A DNA stretch of 9,525 nucleotides from NCBI GenBank assembly GCA_013811805.1, contig JACCUM010000432.1, positions 1-9,525 on the forward strand, read 5' to 3'. How positions within the stretch are numbered: the first letter of the stretch is position 1; each line of letters begins with the position of its first letter. The notes under the pieces were generated by a model. That model worked only from the letters and a program-made list of their open reading frames with translations, was not told where the DNA came from and ran no database searches. Shown here in pieces: positions 1 to 7,100 of the stretch. The translations under genes and the position numbers were made by a program. The DNA is from Geodermatophilaceae bacterium. Lineage in GTDB: Bacteria; Actinomycetota; Actinomycetes; Mycobacteriales; Geodermatophilaceae.

Positions 1-333
1 GTCGCAGAGGTCGTCGAACCCAAGGACATCACCAGCCGGATCTACCAACTCACCTGCTCGCCGGTGCACAACGAGGTTCCCCACCCGATGGTGCAGACCT
101 TCAAGATCGGCTGGAGCAAGCCTGCTATCGCGATCACGGCGGCGCTGCGACGGCTGGCGCGGGTCCCCAGGACTCGACTGCGCTGGCGCAAACGATCCGG
201 GCCCTTCTTCGGAAACGAACTAGCTGTCCTGACTCTCGACGGCACCCGCGCACAGGTGCGCTTCGAGAAGGCCGAAACCGGCGAGGATGGTAAGCCCATG
301 CTGCGCACCGTCTTCGACGGTCGGCTCACCTGA
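1..333 (+). CDS. PhoD-like metallophosphatase family protein, C-terminal fragment (cut by left edge)
   Basis: The frame is open from the first base, so this is the 3' end of a longer gene; 110 codons are visible before a TGA. The fragment reads into the block YQLTCSPVHNEVPHP, followed by a basic stretch (RRLARVPRTRLRWRKR), GPFFGNELAVLTLDG and a final beta-strand-like segment. From memory, this arrangement occurs at the C terminus of actinobacterial PhoD-like alkaline phosphatases, which hydrolyse phosphoesters with metal ions, usually outside the membrane. The metal-binding and catalytic residues lie upstream of the window and cannot be checked, so the family call rests on this tail alone. 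Third positions are G/C rich, as in a real gene. It converges on the decayed sigma factor, whose frame runs about 110 bases into it on the opposite strand. Another C-terminal domain of a secreted hydrolase remains possible. Confidence 0.6.
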   Translation, partial: VAEVVEPKDITSRIYQLTCSPVHNEVPHPMVQTFKIGWSKPAIAITAALRRLARVPRTRLRWRKRSGPFFGNELAVLTLDGTRAQVRFEKAETGEDGKPMLRTVFDGRLT

Positions 334-936
334 GGCCTCAGCTCGGGCATCCAGACCTCGAAACGTCTGGCTCTTGACGGTGCCGACCGAACACCCGAGT
401 ACCCGTGCCGTCTCGACCTCGGTGAGATCCTCGTAGAAGCGCAGGACCAAGAAAGCACGCATCGTGCAGGCAGCCTGAGGATGCGCCGCCACATGTGCAG
501 TTGCCCCAATCCGCTCGTCCTCGTATCCGACGCTGTCGGGCGGGTCGGCGAAGAGCTGCTCGCGGGAGGAGAACAACCGGGTCCAACTGATGTGCGTCCG
601 GTTACCGGTGAGCACGTATCCGAAGCGGACGAGTGCGGGATAGGCCAGAGGTTGACAGACCCGATCATCTTCTTCTGGCGCTCGAGTAGCCTCTAAAACG
701 GCGAGCGCGGGGTGGGTGCTCACAGGGTCATTTCGTTCAGGATCAAGCGGGTTACCTCGGTGGCCGTGTCCTGGCGCGGACTCGACACCGTTCACGCCGA
801 AGAGCGAATCGAAGCCGTCGGAAGGGACCAGAGCGATCCGGTGCAGCAGCCCGAACAGGTAGTCCTCATCAGCTGGCGACATCGAGCCGGTGAGCACGTT
901 GGCATAGAACTTCACGGCATCCTGTGCAGTGATCAT
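220..936 (-). CDS. Hypothetical reading frame running into the sigma remnant; doubtful as a whole
   Basis: An ATG at 936 lies six bases after a GGGG that could serve as a weak ribosome site. The first 55 or so codons (MITAQDAVKFYANVLTG, then SMSPADEDYLFGLLHRIALV) have G/C-rich third positions and look like a genuine, mostly helical small protein that I do not recognise. After about base 750 codon use deteriorates, including a rare TTA at 694-696, and the frame continues without a stop into the sigma factor remnant and then 113 bases into the opposing phosphatase gene. The likely explanation is a real short gene whose original end was lost, now fused by chance to decayed sequence. An ATG at 975, overlapping the stop of the upstream small frame as ATGA, is an alternative start with translational coupling. 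No function is proposed. Confidence 0.35.
   Translation of the reverse strand: MITAQDAVKFYANVLTGSMSPADEDYLFGLLHRIALVPSDGFDSLFGVNGVESAPGHGHRGNPLDPERNDPVSTHPALAVLEATRAPEEDDRVCQPLAYPALVRFGYVLTGNRTHISWTRLFSSREQLFADPPDSVGYEDERIGATAHVAAHPQAACTMRAFLVLRFYEDLTEVETARVLGCSVGTVKSQTFRGLDARAEASGEPTVEDGAQHGLTILAGFGLLEAHLCAGAVESQDS
325..684 (-). pseudogene. ECF sigma factor (SigE-type) remnant with internal deletion
   Basis: The minus strand holds two recognisable pieces of a small actinobacterial ECF sigma factor in one frame. The first, YPALVRFGYVLTGN (about 601-642), matches the beginning of region 2. After an immediate jump, HISWTRLFSSREQLFADPP matches the segment before region 4, and LVLRFYEDLTEVETARVLGC plus SVGTVKSQTFRGLD (about 360-450) is the region 4 helix-turn-helix that contacts the -35 element. 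Regions 2.2 to 2.4, which bind core polymerase and the -10 element, are missing at a junction near 592-603; family members normally have about 60 residues there. The part before LVLRF is also degraded: the usual conserved Leu-Pro-Pro-Arg is not recognisable. No start codon with a ribosome site is visible and the frame runs into the opposing phosphatase gene. I read it as a non-functional relic; a truncated region 4 protein is the alternative. Confidence 0.7.
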
Positions 937-971
937 GGTGTACCCCAGTAGTGCGGGTTCTCCGGAGGCTC

Positions 972-1169
972 TCATTCGGTCAGCTCGTGCCGGCTCAGTG
1001 CCGCCATGATGACAGCGACGCCGCCAAACTCCCTGTACAGACTGGAGGCCGAAGCATCGTCGGAGTCCATCAGCATGGTCTCCATCCGGCTCAGCTCCGA
1101 CGAACCCAGCTCCACCTCGCCGAGCGAGGCGCAATAGAGCAGTTCCTCCGCGATGCGGACTTTGACCAC
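972..1169 (-). CDS. Small hypothetical protein, 65 residues
   Basis: A GTG-initiated frame of 65 codons with about four fifths of third positions G or C, which supports coding. The product (VKVRIAEELLYCASLGEVEL at its start, ending MAALSRHELTE) looks helical and acidic in the middle, with no signal peptide, membrane segment or motif I recognise. Upstream the same frame is open back to the ftsY stop at 1281 with no good earlier start, and no clear Shine-Dalgarno precedes the GTG at 1169, so the start is uncertain. Its TGA at 974-972 overlaps an ATG at 975-973, suggesting coupling to the next small frame. It sits 111 bases downstream of ftsY on the same strand. It may be a free-standing gene or the surviving tail of a larger one. 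Confidence 0.45.
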   Translation of the reverse strand: MVKVRIAEELLYCASLGEVELGSSELSRMETMLMDSDDASASSLYREFGGVAVIMAALSRHELTE

Positions 1170-1280
1170 CGAGGCTGACCCAACAGCGGTGTGCGCGTGC
1201 GAGCCGTTGTCGAGTAGTGGCTCGGGTGAGTTCCTGCTGCCCTGACTGTCAGTGGTGACGCATCTGGGCCGGCTTGCGCT

Positions 1281-2435
1281 TCAGGACAGCAGGGCGTCGG
1301 TGAAGGTCACCGGATCGAATGGCGCCAGGTCGTCTGGACCCTCCCCCAGGCCGATCAGCTTGACCGGGAGACCGAGTTCCCGCTGGACGGCGATCACGAT
1401 GCCGCCCTTGGCCGTACCGTCCAACTTGGTCAGGACGACGCCCGAGATCTCCACCATCTCGGTGAACACCCGTGCCTGCACCACGCCGTTCTGACCCGTG
1501 GTGGCATCCAGCACGAGCAACGTCTCGGCCACCGGGCCGCGTTTCTCCAGCACCCGCTTGACCTTGCGGAGCTCGTCCATCAGCCCCGCCTTCGTGTGCA
1601 ACCGGCCGGCGGTGTCCACGACGACCACGTCGACTCCGGCCTCGGCACCCTGCCTGACCGCATCGAAGGCAACCGAGGCGGGATCGCCGCCCTCGGGACC
1701 GCGGACGGTGCGTACGCCGACACGCTCGCCCCAGGTGGTCAGCTGCTCGGCCGCGGCCGCGCGAAACGTGTCGGCAGCTCCCAGGAGCACGCTGCGGCCC
1801 TCCCCCACCAGGACCCGGGCGATCTTGCCGCAGGTCGTGGTCTTGCCGGACCCGTTGATTCCGACAACCAGGACCACGGCCGGGTGTCCATCGACCGATG
1901 CCAGCCGCAGCTCTCGATCGGCATCGGGATCTAGGGCGTTGACCAGTTCGACCGTGAGCAACTCACGCAGCTCGTCGGCGGAGGCAGCACCGATGACCCG
2001 GGTCTGAGTACGCAGCCGATCCACGATCTCGGTGGTCGCGGCCACCCCGACGTCCGCGCCGAGCAGAGTGGCCTCGATCTCCTCCCAGTCGTCCTCGGTG
2101 AGCCGTTCCCGGGACAGCACCGAGAGCAGGCCCCGTCCGAGCGAGGACTGCGATCGGGCCAGCCTCGACCGCAACCGAAACATCCGGCTGGCCGACGGTT
2201 CTGGCATCTCGACCGGAACGGCGACTGTGCTCGGTCTCGGGGCGATGTCGATCGAGTCGCCATCCGGCCGGGTGGGTGGGCGCTCGAGCGTGGTGGTTCC
2301 AGAGCCGGCCGCGGTGCTGCGCGCGGCCGGGGGGTCGGCTAGGCGGGTGGTCTGTCGACCACGGCTGACTAGAAAGCCCGCGAGTCCCACGACGAGCAGA
2401 ACGAGCACGACGATCCCGATGACGACGATGTCCAC
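1281..2435 (-). CDS. ftsY: Signal recognition particle receptor FtsY
   Basis: FtsY is the membrane-associated GTPase that docks the signal recognition particle (Ffh plus 4.5S RNA) with its ribosome cargo and passes nascent membrane proteins to the Sec translocon. The 384-residue product starts with a hydrophobic segment (residues 3-23) ending in SRGR, consistent with an N-terminal membrane anchor, then a short low-complexity linker to about 85. The NG domain follows: N domain about 90-175, G1 loop GINGSGKTT at 192-200, DTFRAAA at 222-228, DTAGRLH at 274-280, TKLDG at 336-340 and the closing GLGEGPDDL at 362-370. All GTPase motifs are intact. The start is GTG; no clear ribosome site precedes it, but the anchor begins right after it. 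Its start lies divergent from a permease gene. In actinobacteria ftsY usually follows smc directly; here two opposite-strand genes lie between them. Confidence 0.97.
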   Translation of the reverse strand: MDIVVIGIVVLVLLVVGLAGFLVSRGRQTTRLADPPAARSTAAGSGTTTLERPPTRPDGDSIDIAPRPSTVAVPVEMPEPSASRMFRLRSRLARSQSSLGRGLLSVLSRERLTEDDWEEIEATLLGADVGVAATTEIVDRLRTQTRVIGAASADELRELLTVELVNALDPDADRELRLASVDGHPAVVLVVGINGSGKTTTCGKIARVLVGEGRSVLLGAADTFRAAAAEQLTTWGERVGVRTVRGPEGGDPASVAFDAVRQGAEAGVDVVVVDTAGRLHTKAGLMDELRKVKRVLEKRGPVAETLLVLDATTGQNGVVQARVFTEMVEISGVVLTKLDGTAKGGIVIAVQRELGLPVKLIGLGEGPDDLAPFDPVTFTDALLS

Positions 2436-2498
2436 GCACCGAGTGTGTCAAAACGGGTGCCGCTCACATGCCCTGCATCCCGTGCTCAACAGCCTGGG

Positions 2499-2504
2499 TA
2501 GCGT
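2499..2504 (+). promoter_or_regulatory. Putative -10 element for a leaderless permease transcript
   Basis: The hexamer TAGCGT fits the TAnnnT -10 consensus and ends eight bases before the GTG at 2513. A transcript starting seven to nine bases downstream would begin at or next to that GTG, giving a leaderless mRNA, which is common in actinobacteria. No convincing -35 box or Shine-Dalgarno sequence is visible. This supports the GTG over the upstream ATG at 2468 but is only a pattern match. Confidence 0.3.
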
Positions 2505-2512
2505 CGCAGCGC

Positions 2513-3289
2513 GTGGAGTGGATCGAGGCGCTGGCGATCTTCACCGCCGGGATGGCCGCGGGGATGATCAACACCCTGGTGGGGTCGGGAACCCTGATCA
2601 CCTTTCCCACCCTCCTCGCCTTTGGCTACGCGCCGGTGACGGCGAACATCTCGAACAACATCGGCCTGGTGCCGGGCGGAGTGTCCGGAAGCTTCGGTTA
2701 CCGGGAGGAACTGAGCGGGCAGCGCGGGCGGATCTTGCGGCTCGGGCCGATGTCGCTACTCGGTTCGATCACCGGAGCGGTGCTCCTCCTCGTGCTCCCG
2801 GACGAAGCCTTCACAACGATCGTTCCGGTCCTGTTGGGGATCTCCCTGGTGCTGGTCATCATCCAGCCTTGGATGCAGCGCAAGCTCCAAGCGCGTCGGG
2901 AACGGGACGGCGGATCAGCGCCTGGCCGGGGACACGGCGCCCTGCTGGCGGTCAGTACGTACGCCGCCGGCGTGTACGGCGGCTATTTCGGTGCGGCGCA
3001 AGGGGTTCTGCTGATCGGACTGCTCGGCATCCTCCTGCCAGAGCCACTGCAACGACTCAATGCGCTCAAGAATGTGCTGTCCCTTGTCGTCAACTCGGTG
3101 GCCGCCGTGACCTTTGCGATCCTGGCCTTCGGCAGGATCGACTGGGCGGTCGTGGGGCTGATCGCTGGTGGTTCGCTGCTCGGTGGTTTTCTGGGTGCCG
3201 GGGTCGGCCGCCGGCTGCCGTCGGTGGTGCTGCGGGCCCTGATCGTCGTCGTCGGAGTGGTCGCGATCTGGCGGATCCTGACCTCCTGA
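2513..3289 (+). CDS. TauE/SafE-family (TSUP) membrane permease
   Basis: A 258-residue, very hydrophobic protein of the sulfite exporter TauE/SafE family, membrane permeases thought to move sulfur-containing or other organic anions. The first family signature, GMINTLVGSGTLITFPTLL, is at residues 17-35, followed by TANISNNIGLVPG. The second-half counterpart, GVYGGYFGAAQG, is at about 153-164, followed by LQRLNALKN. These mark the inverted two-half architecture with roughly eight membrane segments. A basic cytoplasmic loop (about 122-135, rich in Arg) separates the halves. I chose the GTG at 2513 because family members begin a few residues before the first helix and because of the -10-like TAGCGT upstream; an ATG at 2468 in frame would add 15 residues with two cysteines and no family resemblance. 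The substrate cannot be read from sequence. It is divergent from ftsY and precedes the hydrolase gene by 41 bases. Confidence 0.88.
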   Translation: MEWIEALAIFTAGMAAGMINTLVGSGTLITFPTLLAFGYAPVTANISNNIGLVPGGVSGSFGYREELSGQRGRILRLGPMSLLGSITGAVLLLVLPDEAFTTIVPVLLGISLVLVIIQPWMQRKLQARRERDGGSAPGRGHGALLAVSTYAAGVYGGYFGAAQGVLLIGLLGILLPEPLQRLNALKNVLSLVVNSVAAVTFAILAFGRIDWAVVGLIAGGSLLGGFLGAGVGRRLPSVVLRALIVVVGVVAIWRILTS

Positions 3290-3318
3290 GCCGAGGCGGG
3301 GCAGGCAACTGCTCGCAC

Positions 3319-3324
3319 TACCGT
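3319..3324 (+). promoter_or_regulatory. Putative -10 element for a leaderless hydrolase transcript
   Basis: TACCGT matches TAnnnT and ends six bases before the GTG at 3331, so transcription would start at about the initiation codon. No Shine-Dalgarno sits at proper distance from that GTG; the nearest purine run (GGCGGGGCAGG) is about 25 bases away. The spacing is typical of leaderless actinobacterial genes, but the -35 region is unconvincing. Confidence 0.3.
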
Positions 3325-3330
3325 TGTCCG

Positions 3331-4050
3331 GTGACCATCGGACTTCGGTTGGCGGCATTCAACATCGCCCACGGCCGCGGGCTGGACCGCCAAGTCGACC
3401 TCGACCGTACGGCCACGGTGATCCGGCGGATGGCCGCGCACGTCGTGTGCCTGCAGGAGGTGGACCGGCACTTCGGGGAGCGCAGTCACCACCTCGACCA
3501 GGCCCTTGAATTGTCCCGCGCGCTGGACATGCAGATGGTCTTCGGAGCGAGCCTGACCCGCTCGACCCGCGGCGGACGGCCCCGTGAGTACGGCAACGCG
3601 ATCCTGTCCCGCCTGCCGATCCTCGCCCATGACCTGCACCCGTTGCCCGGCCGCCGCGGTCAGGAGCCGCGCAGCGCCCAGCGCGTCCTGGTCGAGCTGG
3701 ACGCAGGCGCGCTCTGGGTGATCAACACCCACCTCAGCCCGCACAGTGCGCAGGATCGCGCCGTCCAGGCGCGAGCCGTCCGCGAGTTGGTCGCCGAGGG
3801 AATGGGTACCGCGGTGATCGCCGGTGACTTCAACGCCGACAACGACGCGCCGGAACTGGCCGCCCTGAAGGATCTCCGCGATGCGTGGACCGAATCCGGT
3901 CAGGGGGACGGTCGCACCCATCCGGCACATCGACCGAACCGGCGTCTGGACCACGTGCTGTGTTCGCCCGGGGTCATCGCCGCGTTCTCGCAGGTGATGC
4001 GCAGTGACGCCTCCGACCACCTGCCCCTGATCGTCGACCTGCTCATCTGA
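3331..4050 (+). CDS. Endonuclease/exonuclease/phosphatase (EEP) family hydrolase
   Basis: A 239-residue stand-alone EEP domain, the metal-dependent fold of DNase I, exonuclease III and sphingomyelinases that cleaves phosphodiester or phosphomonoester bonds. All expected active-site elements are present: Asn11 in AAFNIAHG, the metal-binding Glu43 in LQEVDRH, His134 in INTHLSPHS, Asp166 and Asn168 in IAGDFNAD, Asp207-His208 in LDHVLCS, and the closing Asp229-His230 in SDHLPLIVDL. It should therefore be catalytically competent. There is no signal peptide or membrane segment, so it is probably cytoplasmic. The substrate is not predictable; lipid or inositol phosphate, nucleic acid and nucleotide-type substrates all occur in the family. 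The GTG start places FNIAHG at the usual distance from the N terminus; the frame is open far upstream, but that part is the shadow of the permease gene. It converges on smc, separated by two palindromes. Confidence 0.85.
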   Translation: MTIGLRLAAFNIAHGRGLDRQVDLDRTATVIRRMAAHVVCLQEVDRHFGERSHHLDQALELSRALDMQMVFGASLTRSTRGGRPREYGNAILSRLPILAHDLHPLPGRRGQEPRSAQRVLVELDAGALWVINTHLSPHSAQDRAVQARAVRELVAEGMGTAVIAGDFNADNDAPELAALKDLRDAWTESGQGDGRTHPAHRPNRRLDHVLCSPGVIAAFSQVMRSDASDHLPLIVDLLI

Positions 4051-4058
4051 GCCGCCCG

Positions 4059-4090
4059 TGAAGTGACTTTCTCCGGAGAAAGTCACTTCA
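4059..4090. terminator. Perfect 32-base palindrome, probable bidirectional terminator
   Basis: The left arm TGAAGTGACTTTCTCC is followed immediately by its exact reverse complement GGAGAAAGTCACTTCA. As RNA it would fold into about 14 base pairs closed by a CCGG tetraloop on either strand. It begins nine bases after the hydrolase stop and lies upstream of the smc stop on the other strand, the right place to end both convergent transcripts. There is no run of T on either side, so it would be a hairpin-only terminator of the type common in actinobacteria. Confidence 0.65.
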
Positions 4091-4102
4091 GCCGCGTCCC
4101 TG

Positions 4103-4130
4103 ACCGCACATTCTCCGGAGAAAGTGCGGT
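4103..4130. terminator. Second palindrome with the same core, probable terminator for smc
   Basis: A 28-base palindrome with arms ACCGCACATTCTCC and GGAGAAAGTGCGGT and a single mismatch (A4110 opposite A4123). It shares 17 of 18 central bases with the first palindrome but has different, still complementary outer arms. It lies ten bases from the smc stop on the minus strand and would be the first hairpin met by smc transcripts. Confidence 0.6.
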
Positions 4131-4139
4131 TGGTGGAAC

Positions 4140-7100
4140 TCAGGCCGAGGTCAGCTCCCGGATTCGCTGGCTGATCACCGTGGTGATCCCGTCCCCGCGC
4201 ATGCTCACCCCGTACAGGGTGTCGGCGATCTCCATCGTCTTCTTCTGATGGGTGATAACGATCAACTGGCTGGAATCCCGGAGTGCCTCGATCAGTCCGA
4301 GCAGGCGTCCGAGGTTGACATCGTCCAGTGCGGCCTCGACCTCGTCGAGAATGTAGAACGGCGAGGGTCTGGCCCGGAAGATCGCCACCAGCAACGCCAC
4401 CGCGGTCAGCGAACGCTCTCCACCGGACAGCAGCGAGAGCCGCTTGACCTTCTTGCCCGGTGGACGGGCTTCGACCTCGACGCCGGTGGTCAGCAGATCA
4501 TCCGGATCGGTGAGGAACAATCGTCCTTCGCCACCGGGAAACAGCATCGAGAAGACCTTCTCGAACTCCCGTGCCACATCGACGAAGGCGTCGGCGAAAA
4601 CAGCCAGGATCCGGCTGTCGACCTCACGGATGACCGAGAGCAGGTCGCGTTTGGTGTTCTTCAGGTCCTCGAGCTGGGTCGCCAAAAAGGCGTGGCGCTC
4701 CTCGAGGGCGGCGAACTCTTCCAGGGCAAGCGGATTCACTCTGCCGAGCAGCGCCAGGTCACGTTCAGCACGAGAGGCGCGCCGCTCCTGGCTCAGACGG
4801 TCGTAGGGAATGGCGCTGGGTTGCTCCAATCCTTGCGCCTGTGCAGCTGCCAGATCGGCCAGCGACGGCGGCACGAGCGCGCTGGGGGCGTATTCGCAGA
4901 TCAGGATGTCGACATCTGCGCCGTACTCCTGGGCGGCCCGGTCCTCCAGTGCCTCGATCCGCAACCGCTGCTCGGCCCTGGCCACCTCGTCGCGGTGGAC
5001 CTCGTCGGTGAGCCGGTCGAGGTCCGCGGTCAGTTCCCGGACCCGTGACCGAACCCCGAGTAGCTCGCCCTCCGTGCTGGACTTCTGCGCGGACAATCCA
5101 TCCCGCTGCGCCTGTGCACGTTCCAACGAGGCGTTCACGTGCGCGATCGTCTGTTCCGCCGCGATGTGCACCTGTCCGGCGATGGCTGCCGCCCGCTGTC
5201 GGGCCGCGACGGTTGCCTCCTGTCGCATCCGGCTGGCCCGCTCCTGCTCGGCGGCCCGGTGTAACGACTCAGCACGGCTGCCCAGCGCGCGAACGCGTTC
5301 CTCGGTGGTGCGTACGGCGAGCCGCAGTTCCATCTCCTCCTGTCGCGCGCGGGCGACGGCTCGCTGCAACTCGTCGCGGTCGGCGGTGGACGGCTCGTCG
5401 GCCGACGGGGCGATCTGGGCTGCCTGCCACCGTTCTTCGAGCGCGGCCAAGCCCTCCAGATCGGCATCCCGGGCGCGCTGGACAGCCTCGCGCGACTGCT
5501 CGAGCCGAGTCGCCTCCGCTGCCGCCGACCGTGCCGCGGCACCCAAGTCACCCAGTCGCTGCGCCACTGCGGAATGCGCCGCATCCGACTCGTGCAGTGC
5601 GGCCAGGGCACTCTCCACGGCGGCCGAGCGCTGCGCTGCGAGGCGGCGGGTTGCCTCCAGGTCGGCCTGCAACCGGCTGCTGCGAGCTTGGGCGGCGGCA
5701 TGCTCGCGCTGGGCGTCCTCGAGTGCGGCTTGGACCTCGATCGCGCTGGGCGCGCTGACCGATCCCCCGTAGGACCACTGCGCCCCGAGCAGGTCCCCCT
5801 CGGCGGTCACGACGCGCAGCCGCGGGTGGCTCTCGACCAGCCGTACCGCTGCATCGATGCCGTCAACGACTGCCACCCGGTCCAAGACACCAGCCAACGC
5901 GGCGGACAGCTCAGCCGGACCGGTCACCAGCTCGCGGACCCAGCGGGCACCATCGGGCAGGGGGGGCCACGAGGCGGCCGGAGCCACCTCCTCCAAGGCA
6001 CGAGCTGCTGCGGGTTGCGTGGCACCGCTCGACAGTTCGGCACTGCCGACGAGGACCCCGGAGCGGCCCGCGTCATGAGCACGCAGGTACGCCAAGGCGG
6101 CCGCGGCATCGCGTGGAGTCCGTACTGCGATGGCGTCCGCGATCGGACCGAGCGCCGCGGCCACCGCGACCTCGTAACCGGGTTCGACCCGCAGTAGCGC
6201 CGACAGCGACCCCAGCAGGCCGGGAATCTCCTGGCTGGCGGTCAGGAGGGCACCGGCACCGTCCTTGCGGTGCAGCCCTTCGGCCAGCGCCTCTGCCCGA
6301 GCGCGCCAGGCGTCTCGCTGACGCTCGGCTTCGCGCTCGGCGTCGCTGAGCCGGGACACCTCGGTGGCGGCAGCCTCGTAATGGGCCACTGCGGCCTCGT
6401 GACGTGCGTCGAGGCTCTGCTCGGAAGTCCCGAGCTCACCGATCTCGCTCTCCACGGCCTGAAACTGGGCCGCGGCCCGCTCCGCGCGGGTACGGGCATC
6501 GCCCACGGCTCCGGTGAGCCGGCTGATCTCCTCTTCGGCTGCGCCGGCCCGACTCCGGACGGCCTGCAAGTCCCCGGCCAGACGGGCGAGGCCTTCTCGG
6601 CGGTCTGCCTGAGCTCGGGCGACCCGCACGAGTTCGTCCTCGGCCCGGCGCAGTTGCTCCTCCAACTCGGCCCGACCGCCCAGTGCACCGCTCAGACGTT
6701 CCCGCTCGCCGATCAGATGCCCGTCGAGCTCCCGGCGTTGCTCCTCCGCGGCCACCGCCTCCGCCTTGAGCGCTTCGGGGTCCCGGCCGGGCGGCGGCTC
6801 AGGCAGCGCTGCGGACAGGTGCCGGGCCCGCTCAGCGGCCAACTGGTGTGTGCTGCGCAATCGCTCACCCAGAGCCGAGAGCCGATACCAGACCTCTTGG
6901 GAGCCGACCAGAGCCGGGTTGATCCGGGCCAGGGCGCTCTCGAGCTTGTCCCCGCGGGCGTTGCTGGCACGCAACTGCGTGTCGACCTCGGACCGGCGTC
7001 CGCGGATGAGCTCCTCATCAGCCAGTTCCTTGTTCAGCGCGTCGCGCAGGGTGACCAGGTCATCGGCAAGCAGGCGAAGCCTGGCATCGCGCAGATCAGC

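Noticed and set aside
42..668. Minus-strand open frame of 208 codons at the left edge
   Set aside because: Low-complexity Ser/Arg/Pro product in the wrong frame; the sigma factor homology is in a different frame of the same strand.
1242..1252. Small palindrome CTGACTGTCAG just after the ftsY stop
   Set aside because: Only five pairs with a single-base loop and no extension; too weak for a terminator.
2446..2451. Exact TTGACA on the minus strand 11 bases before the ftsY start codon
   Set aside because: With normal spacing the -10 would fall inside the ftsY coding region, where the sequence is TCGTCG and not TAnnnT; probably chance.
2032..3330. Long open plus-strand frame upstream of the hydrolase (672 codons in total)
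   Set aside because: It is the shadow of ftsY and of the permease gene in another frame; only the part from 3331 has a family domain.
4810..5772. Plus-strand open frame of 320 codons rich in Ser, Arg and Ala
   Set aside because: Antisense of the Ala/Arg/Glu-rich Smc coiled coil; the composition is what such a shadow gives.
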